Source: Pseudomonadota bacterium
GTDB taxonomy: Bacteria > Desulfobacterota > Syntrophobacteria > Syntrophobacterales > Syntrophobacteraceae
Direction of reading: 5' to 3'
Assembly (NCBI GenBank): GCA_023416335.1
Contig: JAEZHY010000220.1
Coordinates: 1-27,728, forward strand
DNA length: 27,728 nt
The notes beneath the pieces were generated by a model. It was not told the DNA's origin. It was given only the letters and a program-made list of their open reading frames with translations, and did no database searches. This document shows, one piece after another, positions 1-7,413 of the stretch (the stretch's first letter is position 1; each line of letters starts with the position of its first letter). The position numbers and the translations under genes are program-made.

Positions 1-23
1 AACAGCTCAGCAGGAGAATGACC

Positions 24-209
24 ATGTGCGAAGCGAACGCGTATCTTTTGAAAGAGGGGAAAGAGGAACTTATCCTGGAAGCGGTGGACAAGGTGGAAAA
101 CGAAGGGGATCAGATCAAGATCGAAAATATTTTCGGTGAACAGAAGATGATTCACGGCCGTATTCGCAGCATGTCCCTCGTGAACCATAAGATTTTGATC
201 GAAGGTTAG
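24..209 (+). CDS. CooT-family nickel-binding protein
   Basis: This 61-residue protein starts MCEANAYL and matches the small CooT family. In that family the cysteine directly after the initiator methionine binds nickel, and the protein is thought to deliver nickel to carbon monoxide dehydrogenase or related enzymes. The body is a short beta-rich domain with the family pattern of charged residues and the segment HGRIRSMSLVNHKILIEG. An in-frame ATG lies six bases upstream at 18, but the CAGGAG at 11-16 sits 7 bases from the ATG at 24 and only 1 base from the other. The later start also puts Cys at position 2, as the family needs. No CODH gene lies within the window, so its partner is unknown; the upstream context is cut off. 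The nickel role is inferred from the family. Confidence 0.85.
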   Translation: MCEANAYLLKEGKEELILEAVDKVENEGDQIKIENIFGEQKMIHGRIRSMSLVNHKILIEG

Positions 210-213
210 AGAA

Positions 214-237
214 GAGCGGGACCGGGAAATCCCGCTC
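214..237. terminator. Hairpin between convergent genes
   Basis: GAGCGGG at 214-220 pairs perfectly with CCCGCTC at 231-237 around a 10-base loop. It sits between the stop of the CooT-like gene (209) and the stop of the convergent chemoreceptor gene (254). There is no clear T-run on either side, so it is at best a weak or bidirectional terminator. Confidence 0.45.
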
Positions 238-253
238 CTCTCAGGTTGTACGG

Positions 254-1987
254 TTAGAAATCTTTCAAGTCATCTTCTTCCGGCGGCGGGATCAGCTCGG
301 GATTTTTCTCTGTTTTTCCTCCGGCTATCGTCTTCCTGATTTTTCCCGGTCTGATGGAATCCTTGCGGGATGGCTTATTCGAACCGTCGCGGGCGAGTCT
401 TTTCCCATCGGCCGGAGTGGATGTCTTCGTCCGGCCGTGTCCGACCAGAACGCTCAAATCCATTACGAAGTTTTTCATTTGCTCGGACTGAGCGTTCATT
501 TCCTCGGAGGCTGAAGCCGACTCTTCCGCGTTTGCCGCCGTCTCCTGGGTCACTTTGTCCATCTCCGAGACAGCTTTGTTTATCTGCTGAATTCCGTTTG
601 CCTGTTCTTCGGATGATGCGGCTATTTCACCTATCAGTTCCGCAGCCTTCTGAGAGATAATCACATTTTTCTGGAAGGCGTCTCTGGTAAGCCTGGTCAA
701 TTCGTCGCCTTCCTTGACGGCCTTTACCGTATTTTCGATCAGGCTGTTGGTGTTCTTCGCAGCTTCCGCCGCCCGAAGGGCCAGATTTCTTACCTCGTCC
801 GCCACGACTGCAAAGCCCGCTCCGGCTTCTCCCGCCCTGGCCGCTTCGACCGCTGCGTTCAGTGCAAGCAGGTTCGTCTGGAAGGCAATTTCATCTATCG
901 TCTTGATAATCTTGACGGTTTCTTCGCTTGACTTGCTGATGTTCCCGATGGCTTCCGCCATGCCGTTCATATGCGCGTTGACTGTTTCCACTATTTTCTG
1001 TGCTTCTTCGACAACTCCCCTGCATTCGTTGGCGTTGCCTGCGTTCTGTTTGATCATGGAGGCCATTTCTTCAAGCGAAGATGAAGTCTCCTCGATTGCC
1101 GCAGCCTGTTGGGATGCCCCCTCAGCAAGCTGTTGGCTTGAATTCGCCATCTGGGCCGATGCCATTGCCACCTGGTGGGAGCCCTCGGCAAGGCCTTTTA
1201 CGGCCCTTGAGACAGGCTTGGTGACAGAACGCAGGAGCAGCCATCCGCCTCCGGACATGAGCAGGAGCATAGCGCCGATCATAATGCCGCCGATCTTGAA
1301 GAATGCCTTGTCGGCCTGCTGGATTTCCTGCTCCAGGGGGGCACGGATCGAAATGACGGCCCTTACGTCTCCGACCTTTTCACCAAAGCCGGCCTTGTCT
1401 CCATATCTGTCGAGCAATTCTTTCGGGGCAATGTCGGGAGTGCTGTGGCAGGGCATGCAGTCCTGGGTGTTGGTCGCAAATGGAAGCGCGTAATAGAGAA
1501 ACTTATTGCCGTCCTTTTCCAAAACCTGCTTGAACTCTTTTAATTCTCCCTTGTTGAAGCGCTGGATCAGGCCGGCCTCGAATTCGTCGCTTTTGTTTGC
1601 CGAGTTGCGAGGATTGTTCGCCGCGAGCTTGAAATAGAAATCGGAAAGCCCATCCTTTTTCCTGAGTTCGTTATAATACTCGTGAGTGTACTTCAATAAA
1701 TAGGATCCGGAGAGGATTTCCGGCGCGAAATAATCCTTATGCAGTTTGCCCTCTGATTTGAGCTTCGCAATGGCGGGCTTCTGCTGTTTTGACATATAGG
1801 TGTTCAGGGCCTGGTTTTCGAGGAGGAGGTTCTTAATCTTCTTTTCGGCCTCGTCGATGGCCACCGCTCTTGTTTCATAGTACATGAACACAGCAAGTAT
1901 GCATATCGTGAGTGCGAAGGTGCCGGCCAGAATACTGATCATCATGGTTCGAATGTTCTTTGTGCGCCCAACGTGGAACTTCATCAT
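254..1987 (-). CDS. Methyl-accepting chemotaxis protein with haem-type (DUF3365-like) sensor
   Basis: A 577-residue membrane chemoreceptor. An N-terminal membrane segment (about residues 15-36) is followed by a sensor region to about 225, a second membrane segment (about 230-252) and a cytoplasmic signalling domain. The sensor region resembles the DUF3365/Tll0287-like domain and contains CMPCH at 177-181, a c-type haem attachment motif, so the ligand or redox signal is probably read by a haem on the outer face of the membrane. The signalling tip, with EIAFQTNLLALNAAVEAAR, is at about 366-384 and is followed by GFAVVADEVRNLA. There is no C-terminal NWETF-type receptor-methylase tether; the tail is Lys-rich and then acidic. 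Two adjacent ATG codons start the frame: GGAGG at 1991-1995 is 3 bases from the first and 6 from the second (1984), so the second may be used. The signal sensed (redox state, CO, NO or oxygen) is not known. Confidence 0.93.
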   Translation of the reverse strand: MMKFHVGRTKNIRTMMISILAGTFALTICILAVFMYYETRAVAIDEAEKKIKNLLLENQALNTYMSKQQKPAIAKLKSEGKLHKDYFAPEILSGSYLLKYTHEYYNELRKKDGLSDFYFKLAANNPRNSANKSDEFEAGLIQRFNKGELKEFKQVLEKDGNKFLYYALPFATNTQDCMPCHSTPDIAPKELLDRYGDKAGFGEKVGDVRAVISIRAPLEQEIQQADKAFFKIGGIMIGAMLLLMSGGGWLLLRSVTKPVSRAVKGLAEGSHQVAMASAQMANSSQQLAEGASQQAAAIEETSSSLEEMASMIKQNAGNANECRGVVEEAQKIVETVNAHMNGMAEAIGNISKSSEETVKIIKTIDEIAFQTNLLALNAAVEAARAGEAGAGFAVVADEVRNLALRAAEAAKNTNSLIENTVKAVKEGDELTRLTRDAFQKNVIISQKAAELIGEIAASSEEQANGIQQINKAVSEMDKVTQETAANAEESASASEEMNAQSEQMKNFVMDLSVLVGHGRTKTSTPADGKRLARDGSNKPSRKDSIRPGKIRKTIAGGKTEKNPELIPPPEEDDLKDF

Positions 1988-2361
1988 GTGCCTCCGGACA
2001 TAGGTTTATTGTGTCGGCAGGGACTTCAGCCCGCCAATAGTAAGGAGAGCATCCAGGATGCTCGTCACCTATTTCGTTTTTGTAATCAGTGGTCTGTTTT
2101 TGGATTTTGTTTCATTCACCCAACAAGTGATCGGCTAACAGGAGAGAGGATATTAGCGAAAAATAGTAATTTGTTCCTGATAGACTTATTTATCTGTGCA
2201 CAGTTGTTCCGCGGCGTCAGGGCGACATAGCTTTAAAGGGGGAATACATTTGAATCGAACGGGCAGGACCGAAGCCGATATTCATGAATGGCCGATAATA
2301 CATGTTGATCGTTTGCCGTATGCAGTATTTCAGATGTTTCGATTTCGAAAAACCTGGTTGT
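1988..2361. other. Intergenic region upstream of the chemoreceptor
   Basis: This 374-base gap separates trmJ (ending at 2362 on the minus strand) from the chemoreceptor on the same strand. It is AT-rich around 2080-2190. I see no convincing gene: the short open frames on the plus strand have no ribosome binding site and no recognisable protein. It is the likely promoter region for the chemoreceptor. Confidence 0.5.
2128..2155 (-). promoter_or_regulatory. Possible sigma-28 (flagellar-type) promoter
   Basis: Read on the minus strand, GCCGATCA (2135-2128) matches seven of eight bases of the FliA -10 element GCCGATAA. TAAT lies 16 bases upstream (2155-2152), close to the TAAA -35 element usually found 15 bases away. 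Chemoreceptor genes are often read from such promoters. The 140-base leader to the start codon and the imperfect -35 make this tentative. Confidence 0.28.
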
Positions 2362-3111
2362 CTAGCCGTTTCCCTCTCCGGATTTTGCGGTCCTCTTGAA
2401 ACAGTACCATTCTATCTGCCTGCATATGCCGCGTATGAGGTGAACATCCCGCCCGCGGAGATTCATCCTGCTGAAAAAACGCCTGATACTCATCATCCAG
2501 TATTCCGGGTTTTCAGGGTTGATGAAATTGATCCTGGTCAAAGTCTCCCTAAGGTTCCGATACATACCTTCGAGTTCGTCGCGTGTGGCGAGCCTGGGGA
2601 CAAACGCTTCCTTCTTTTCGGATGCTGCGAGGAGGAATTCGTAGGCCATGATCATGACCGATTGTCCGAGATTGATCGAAGAGAAGTCGGCAGTAGGAAT
2701 AGTTACGAGGGCATCGCAAAACTTGAGGTCTTCATTTGACAATCCGCAACTTTCGGTTCCGAAAAGAACGGCTATTTGGTTTTTCTGACTGATATCGACC
2801 AGTTCGGCAGCAATCTGCCTTGGACGGCGTATGAACTGGCGATGCGATCCGGTGCGCGCGGTAGTCCCCACGATATATTGAAAAGGCGCGAGTGCATCTT
2901 CGAGTGTGTCGTAGACCTCCATATCGGCAACAACATCTTCAGCATTGTGCGTCGCCATTCTGAGTATTTTGGTCAGATCGCAGTCGATCGGATTCACAAG
3001 CAAAAGGCGAGAAAGCCCCATATTCTTGACTGCCCTCGCGGCAGCGCCGATATTCTCCGGATAATGAGGTTGATTGAGTATAACGGATACGTTTTCGAGT
3101 TTTATTTTCAT
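2362..3111 (-). CDS. TrmJ-like RNA 2'-O-methyltransferase (SPOUT family)
   Basis: A 249-residue SPOUT-class methyltransferase that uses S-adenosylmethionine to methylate a ribose 2'-OH, most likely in tRNA as TrmJ does. The knot-fold motifs are all present: NIGAAARAVKNMG (20-32) near the N-terminus, LFGTESCGLSNEDL (116-129), and IPTADFSSINLGQSVMIMAYE-type motif 3 (138-158). The C-terminal extension (about 160-249) is the helical region seen in TrmJ rather than in short TrmL. I chose the ATG at 3111 (MKIKLENVSVIL) because it aligns with the family start; an ATG at 3129 and a TTG at 3138 are in frame upstream but lack a ribosome binding site. The site in RNA cannot be read from sequence. Confidence 0.87.
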   Translation of the reverse strand: MKIKLENVSVILNQPHYPENIGAAARAVKNMGLSRLLLVNPIDCDLTKILRMATHNAEDVVADMEVYDTLEDALAPFQYIVGTTARTGSHRQFIRRPRQIAAELVDISQKNQIAVLFGTESCGLSNEDLKFCDALVTIPTADFSSINLGQSVMIMAYEFLLAASEKKEAFVPRLATRDELEGMYRNLRETLTRINFINPENPEYWMMSIRRFFSRMNLRGRDVHLIRGICRQIEWYCFKRTAKSGEGNG

Positions 3112-3675
3112 ACGCCTTTGTCGGTTCATAGTTGTCAATTGAGAAACTCAGCCGCGGAAACGTTATATCCTTTTAGCTGCAAATCTTCCAGAGCAGCATG
3201 CCTGATTGATACTTCCGGCCGTTGTATGGTCGCACAGGATTCAGGGTGCGGTCAATGAAAGGCGGCATTGCGAGAAAAATGAGGGATTCGCGGGGTCGGC
3301 TCCGGTTCCGCCCTCTCCTGTCCGGTACACAGGAATCCAAGAAGAAAAGATCGTTACATTATTCCGAAAGGTTACAATCAGGAGCCATTGATTATACATT
3401 CCAAATCAGGCCGGCAATAATATGTCCGCGGATGGCGCCTTTGTCCATCGATTCTTCGAGATCCTCATTGATCGAATTATTTATTAAATTGAAGCGGATA
3501 AAAGTTATACTTGTCTCCCGATCTACTAAAAAATCCTAATAAGGAAGATTTTTGAGTAAATTTAGTTGACTTGATGTCTAATTTTACCTTAATAGGTTAC
3601 ACTACTTTTGGGGAATGAAAACACTAGTCACGTTTATTTTCAATTCATGAACTCATTTTTCTGCAGGAGGAAAAG
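3112..3675. other. Long AT-rich intergenic region upstream of the MucR-like gene
   Basis: About 560 bases separate the divergently read trmJ-like and mucR-like genes. The left part is of ordinary composition; from about 3400 to 3660 it is distinctly AT-rich. Short open frames here have no ribosome binding site and no protein-like composition. MucR/Ros proteins bind AT-rich DNA and many repress their own genes, so this could be an autoregulatory region (inference). Confidence 0.45.
3566..3595 (+). promoter_or_regulatory. Candidate promoter for the MucR-like gene
   Basis: TTGACT at 3566-3571 is a near-consensus -35 element. A weak -10 follows after 17-18 bases as TTAATA (3589-3594) or TAATAG (3590-3595). 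The stretch is AT-rich and lies about 80 bases before the start codon. The -10 match is poor, so confidence is low. Confidence 0.3.
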
Positions 3676-4218
3676 ATGAGAAAACTGCTGGATATTGCAG
3701 CTGAGATTGTTCAAGCTCAGGCATCTGTCGGCCAGATGTCGGCGGAACAAATCGAACAATCGCTTGTAAAAACATTTTCAACGTTGCAGAGAATGCAACG
3801 GGCCGAAGAGAAGGGCGTCCTGCTGGACAAGAGTGCCGAAGAGGCGGCTGCCGAGGAAGCCCAGCCCGCCAGGAAAGAGCCGCGGGAATCGATTCAGGAC
3901 GACAGGATCGTCTGCCTGGAGTGCGGAACGGAGATGCGCCAGCTTACCACGAAGCATCTGAGTTCTCACGGGCTCACGCCTCGCGAATACAAGAAGAAAT
4001 GGGGATTCTCGCTCAAACAGCCTCTTTCCGCCAAGTCTCTGACGAAAGCACGGAGCAAGGCGGCCAAGAAGAGAGGGCTTCCCGAGAACCTCGTAAAATT
4101 CCTTGAAGAGCGGAAGCAGAAAAAGGCTGAAACGGCGACTGAAGCTCCCGGAACCCAAGAGCAAAAAGATTCGAGAGTCACCGTCAAGAGAAGACCGAGA
4201 GCGCGCAAAGCCGGTTAG
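3676..4218 (+). CDS. MucR/Ros-family zinc-finger transcriptional regulator
   Basis: A 180-residue DNA-binding protein of the Ros/MucR family. A helical N-terminal segment (1-45) resembles the oligomerisation region of MucR. An Ala/Glu-rich linker (50-72) follows, and then the zinc finger with C80, C83, H94 and H98, continuing into HGLTPREYKKKWGF, the family hallmark. The last 35 residues are Lys/Arg-rich and longer than in alphaproteobacterial MucR (about 140-150 residues), which suggests extra non-specific DNA contact. AGGAGG at 3665-3670 lies 5 bases before the ATG. The gene stands alone with a long AT-rich upstream region and is convergent with the next gene after 17 bases. Targets are unknown; in other bacteria the family controls exopolysaccharide, motility and silencing of AT-rich DNA. 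Confidence 0.93.
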   Translation: MRKLLDIAAEIVQAQASVGQMSAEQIEQSLVKTFSTLQRMQRAEEKGVLLDKSAEEAAAEEAQPARKEPRESIQDDRIVCLECGTEMRQLTTKHLSSHGLTPREYKKKWGFSLKQPLSAKSLTKARSKAAKKRGLPENLVKFLEERKQKKAETATEAPGTQEQKDSRVTVKRRPRARKAG

Positions 4219-4235
4219 CCGCCGTTTCGCTCCGA

Positions 4236-5393
4236 TCAATGTTGTGGAAGAACGGAACCCGGGTATAACGTAAGCGATTTTGTGAGACCCGGGCTAAAGA
4301 TGGGATTGTCAGGCATATAGATCGAAGAGGGACCGGAACCGAAGGGTTGCGGGCTTTGCGAGCCCAGTTGAGTCTGCTGGGGAAGACTTTGAGCCAAAGT
4401 CGAAACATCGATGCCCTGGATACCGAGCTGAAAAATTGGGCTCGATGAACCCTGGTTGCTGCCGAATGCAATCGGCAGAGTACCAGGCTGAAAAATCGCA
4501 CTCAATACGCCCTGAAATCCCGTTGCATTCTGGAGAACACTTGTCACGGTGCTCATATCTACGACTTGGCCCGATGGCAGGCCCAGGCCGTTCCGGTCCG
4601 AAGGAACCGGCAGCAGCGCCTGAGAATAAGCAATCAGAGTGGCTGCCTGATTGGTGCTCAGGTTATATTGGGAAACTGTCGGAGACACCGATATCCCCGG
4701 ATTGGCGTATTGGGCCGGGGTAATTCCTCCTTGTGCAAACACCGAAACATTCTGAGATGCCAACGAGGCATAGCTTGCCGGGGTCGGACTACATTGGGTT
4801 CCGGCCCCCGGCACAATCAGTGCCGTCTGAGAAGGCAGGCTGTATCCATACAGAGCCGGCGATGGTGAAACGAAACCGTTCTGCGGCAATGTTAGCGCCT
4901 GCGGTTGTAGTGCAAGAGATTGCAGAAGGGAAGGTACGCTGACATTGGCTGAGCCAACCGACTGCATAACATTTGCGAGACCCTGGCCCGATCCCGAATT
5001 CAATCCCGCCAAAGCCGCGAGGATCCGGCCGGTTTGATCGTTGCCGGCGTCAGTGAGTCCTCCAGTGCCGGCCGTAGAAATTACACCCTGCAAGTTCTGG
5101 TATTGGAGTTTCTGACCGACGGCTATAGATGCCGCGTTCAGCTTGGCTCCAAACTTTATCCCCCCTGCATTGCGACTGAGATCCTGCAGCCGGGCCCCTC
5201 CGAGCGCACCGGAGAGCGAGGTCTCATACGACTGGTAAAGGCCTCCCGAACTGCCGAAAATTTGCGTATCGGCCGGTGCCGATCGACCGACGGTAATTCT
5301 TGCGGGTTTCGGCTTCTTTGCCTGTCCGAAAGACTCGGAAGGGGAAAGCGGAAACAACACCAGTGCACAAAGGAAAAGATGGAGGTATTTCAT
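4236..5393 (-). CDS. Secreted low-complexity protein of unknown function
   Basis: I do not recognise this gene. From the ATG at 5393 it encodes 385 residues starting with a clear signal peptide (MKYLHLFLCALVLFPLSPS, cleavage likely after SFGQA near residue 24). The mature part has a short basic stretch (KKPKPARITVGR) and is then dominated by Ser, Gln, Gly, Pro, Ala and Leu, with loosely repeated segments of the form SLxxQxQ/SPxxxxY and only one cysteine. It has no membrane segment after the signal and no C-terminal sorting motif that I can see. The open frame extends upstream to 5561, but that part is not signal-like and the 5393 start places the signal peptide correctly. The composition suggests an extended or beta-rich exported protein. 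It is convergent with the mucR-like gene and divergent from the DUF72 gene. Confidence 0.68.
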   Translation of the reverse strand: MKYLHLFLCALVLFPLSPSESFGQAKKPKPARITVGRSAPADTQIFGSSGGLYQSYETSLSGALGGARLQDLSRNAGGIKFGAKLNAASIAVGQKLQYQNLQGVISTAGTGGLTDAGNDQTGRILAALAGLNSGSGQGLANVMQSVGSANVSVPSLLQSLALQPQALTLPQNGFVSPSPALYGYSLPSQTALIVPGAGTQCSPTPASYASLASQNVSVFAQGGITPAQYANPGISVSPTVSQYNLSTNQAATLIAYSQALLPVPSDRNGLGLPSGQVVDMSTVTSVLQNATGFQGVLSAIFQPGTLPIAFGSNQGSSSPIFQLGIQGIDVSTLAQSLPQQTQLGSQSPQPFGSGPSSIYMPDNPIFSPGLTKSLTLYPGSVLPQH

Positions 5394-5533
5394 CCTGGTA
5401 CCTGCGGTTCGGGTTCTTGAGGGAAATGGTCTGAGAGACAGAATAAGCAGGAAAATGGTTCGATCAAGGCAGGACGACTGCCGGGCCTCTTTTTTTTCGC
5501 GGCAATCGGGTTGCGCCGGGAAGTGCTCTTCCT

Positions 5534-5548
5534 GCTCACTGTTCACCC
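5534..5548 (-). repeat. Heptamer repeat element, copy 1
   Basis: Read on the minus strand this is GGGTGAACAGTGAGC, two units of the (c/g)(a/g)gtga(a/g) heptamer that also occurs at 10796-10826 and 27528-27567. It lies between the divergent secreted-protein and DUF72 genes. Confidence 0.45.
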
Positions 5549-5574
5549 ATTGCAGGCGCACTTATATTTTGTGC

Positions 5575-6324
5575 ATGGTGAAAAAGGGAAAGATTCATAT
5601 CGGCACTTCGGGCTGGAGCTACAATCACTGGAAAGGACCGTTTTATCCGGAAGACATCCCGAATGCGAAGATGCTCTCTTTCTATTTTGGCTCTTTTCGA
5701 TCCGTAGAGATAAACAATTCCTTCTACCACCTCCCTTTGAGAAAAACTTTCGAGAACTGGCGGAATTCATCTCCGGCGGATTTTATTTTTGCAGTAAAAG
5801 CGAGTAGATATATAACACATGTCAAGAAGTTGGCGGATTCGGCGGAACCGGTGGAGCGATTCTTTGAAAGGGCATCAGGGCTGGGAGATAAAATCGGCCC
5901 CGTTTTGTTCCAGCTCCCTCCCGTGCTAAAGATAAATCCGGGGCGGCTGAATGATTTTCTCGGCCGGCTGTTGCCCGGTTACAGGTATTCTTTTGAATTT
6001 CGCAACGCAACCTGGTTTCATCCGGAAATCTATTCGTTGCTCTCAGAAAATGGGATTGCTTTTTGCATATATGAACTGGCCGGTAATTCAGCGCCTTTGG
6101 AAGTGACCGCGGATTTTGTTTATATCAGGCTGCACGGTCCGGGCGGCCCTTATCAGGGTTCTTACTCCCTGGATGCTCTGTGCGGCTGGAAACGACGATT
6201 CGACGTCTGGATTCGGGAAGGCCGGGATGTTTACTGTTATTTCGACAACGACGAAAGAGGGTTTGCGGCCCTGAACGCCGCGAAACTTCAGGAGATGGTG
6301 ACGGAGCATGCATGTACGGAATGA
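5575..6324 (+). CDS. DUF72 (YecE-like) family protein
   Basis: A 249-residue cytoplasmic protein of the DUF72/YecE family, which folds as a TIM barrel and has no firmly assigned reaction. The family motifs appear in order: IGTSGWSYNHWKGPFYPE (9-26), EINNSFY (45-51), FAVKASRYITH (72-82), PVLFQLPP (109-116), YSFEFRNATW (138-147), YIRLHGPGGPYQGSY (183-197) and CYFDNDERGFAALNA (221-235). The length is typical. The ATG at 5575 gives the family N-terminus (MVKKGKIHIGTSGW); the frame is open upstream to 5455 but that extension is Cys-rich and unlike the family. No strong ribosome binding site is visible. Residues such as the Asp-Asn-Asp cluster suggest a catalytic or phosphate-binding pocket, but the substrate is unknown. 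Confidence 0.88.
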   Translation: MVKKGKIHIGTSGWSYNHWKGPFYPEDIPNAKMLSFYFGSFRSVEINNSFYHLPLRKTFENWRNSSPADFIFAVKASRYITHVKKLADSAEPVERFFERASGLGDKIGPVLFQLPPVLKINPGRLNDFLGRLLPGYRYSFEFRNATWFHPEIYSLLSENGIAFCIYELAGNSAPLEVTADFVYIRLHGPGGPYQGSYSLDALCGWKRRFDVWIREGRDVYCYFDNDERGFAALNAAKLQEMVTEHACTE

Positions 6325-6378
6325 TTATTGCCTGGTTCCGGCCCGGCAAAAAATATTTCCGGGATTTAAAATTGCTCA

Positions 6379-6405
6379 TTGCATCGGCTTCGTTCCTGTT
6401 ATAAT
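6379..6405 (+). promoter_or_regulatory. Candidate sigma-70 promoter with extended -10
   Basis: TATAAT at 6400-6405 is a perfect -10 hexamer, and TG at 6397-6398 gives an extended -10 (TGTTATAAT). TTGCAT at 6379-6384 is a fair -35 but the 15-base spacing is short, which an extended -10 tolerates. It would read into the fragmentary open frames from 6424 and on to the AbrB-like gene. Confidence 0.42.
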
Positions 6406-6423
6406 TAATGCTCACTCACGATA

Positions 6424-6797
6424 ATGCTTTCACCTATCCAGGAAAACCGGATCAAAATCGGAATAGAATGTCTTATTGACAATGCTGACAGGGTTATTTA
6501 CCGTTATACCACTAGCCACCCTCAGACGGGAAACCTCTTCCGGAGTTTGAGCTGATTCCTTCAGGCATTCGGTCTTACTTTATGGTGTTTGCATGATTCC
6601 TGCTTAGGATTCCCCATCTCCCAGCCGGCTGATGCCCTGGGGATGAGAAAAATCAGGTCCTGGAACTCATCGGCGAATTTGCCGAAGTGGACTTCGGAAC
6701 CAAAGACCTCCGCTTCCATCTGGAAGCACTATCGACGGCGAACTATCGATCCGCCGCAGGCTCTGAGTCGAAAAGGGTGAACTTCAACCTTACCTGA
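6424..6797 (+). pseudogene. Possible decayed gene (fragmentary open frames)
   Basis: Three protein-like pieces follow a promoter candidate. Frame one, 6424-6555, encodes a 43-residue peptide from an ATG with no ribosome binding site (MLSPIQENRIKIGIECLIDN and on to RYTTSHPQTGNLFRSLS). A second frame carries a short piece, 6516-6596, and then a 54-codon piece, 6633-6797 (including QVLELIGEFAEVDFGTKDLR and ESKRVNFNLT), interrupted by TGA codons. The second frame is the same as that of the AbrB-like gene downstream. The pieces look like a gene broken by a frameshift and stops, but I recognise no family, and they may be chance open frames. Confidence 0.25.
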
Positions 6798-6878
6798 GAA
6801 ATGAAAGATGAGAGTATGAGAGATCAAACCAATTCAAGATTTGACCTTCCTCGAAGAAAAGAGGGAAACGGCGGCGGG

Positions 6879-7331
6879 ATGCAGATCGAGTATAAGAACA
6901 TCGATCCCAAGCTCGTCGTGAACGAAATCCGAAACGGCAGGTCCCTGGAATCGGTCCAGAAGCTTTTCGGGCTGAAGTTCAAGAGCGAAGTGCAGGACCT
7001 TTATCTGAAAGGGCTCATGGAATTGGGGGAAATTCCCCAGGTGGAATTCAATAAACCCGTGGCTCCCAAGATCCAGGTCCCTGTCCCTTCGCCGGTTTCG
7101 GCCCCGGAACACCAGGAGCGGACTATTTTCCGCAAGCGTGAACGGCCGCCGGTTTCCAAACCGTCGGTTGTGATCAAGACGGGCAATTTCCGGACGATCG
7201 GGCAGAGCGGCAGCATCACTCTCAACCGTGCTCTGCTTATCGAAATGCTCGGTTTTGGAATAGGGGATTCCTTTGAAATTTACAGGGAAGACGATCTGGT
7301 GGTTTTGAAGAAGACCGCAAACCCCGTTTAG
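6879..7331 (+). CDS. AbrB/SpoVT-like DNA-binding domain protein with unknown N-terminal domain
   Basis: A 150-residue protein in two parts joined by a Pro-rich linker. Residues 1-55 (IDPKLVVNEIRNGRSLESVQ, then LFGLKF and LYLKGLMELGEI) look like a small helical, possibly helix-turn-helix, domain. Residues about 98-147 (FRTIGQSGSITLNRALLIEM, then GIGDSFEIYREDDLVVLKK) have the beta-hairpin pattern of an AbrB/SpoVT swapped-hairpin DNA-binding domain. The frame is open to an ATG at 6801, but the codons before 6879 are AT-rich at the third position and include repeated AGA, unlike the rest, so I prefer the ATG at 6879 (GGCGG at 6870-6874). It might be a transcription factor or an antitoxin-like regulator; no toxin gene adjoins it. 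The function is inferred from fold pattern only. Confidence 0.68.
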   Translation: MQIEYKNIDPKLVVNEIRNGRSLESVQKLFGLKFKSEVQDLYLKGLMELGEIPQVEFNKPVAPKIQVPVPSPVSAPEHQERTIFRKRERPPVSKPSVVIKTGNFRTIGQSGSITLNRALLIEMLGFGIGDSFEIYREDDLVVLKKTANPV

Positions 7332-7348
7332 ACGGCAGTAAGGCCCAT

Positions 7349-7384
7349 CCCGTGTAAATCTCGGGCATAATCCGGTTATCGGAT
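7349..7384. terminator. Small hairpins between convergent genes
   Basis: Two short inverted repeats, CCCG/CGGG (7349-7352 with 7362-7365) and ATCCG/CGGAT (7370-7374 with 7380-7384), lie between the convergent AbrB-like and phosphatidyltransferase genes. Neither is followed by a T-run, so their role as a terminator is weakly supported. Confidence 0.22.
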
Positions 7385-7413
7385 CTCCTTCAGCCCGCGC
7401 GGTTCACGGTACC

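Larger units (their letters stand above)
6325..6878. other. Intergenic region with promoter candidates and coding remnants
   Basis: This 554-base stretch lies between the DUF72 gene and the AbrB-like gene. It contains a good promoter candidate (6379-6405), a TTGACA box at 6476-6481, and a run of fragmentary, protein-like open frames at 6424-6797, described separately. No intact gene is evident. Confidence 0.45.

Noticed and set aside
714..1493. A 259-codon open frame on the plus strand
   Set aside because: It is antisense to the chemoreceptor signalling domain and Ala/Ser-rich as expected from reverse reading of that region.
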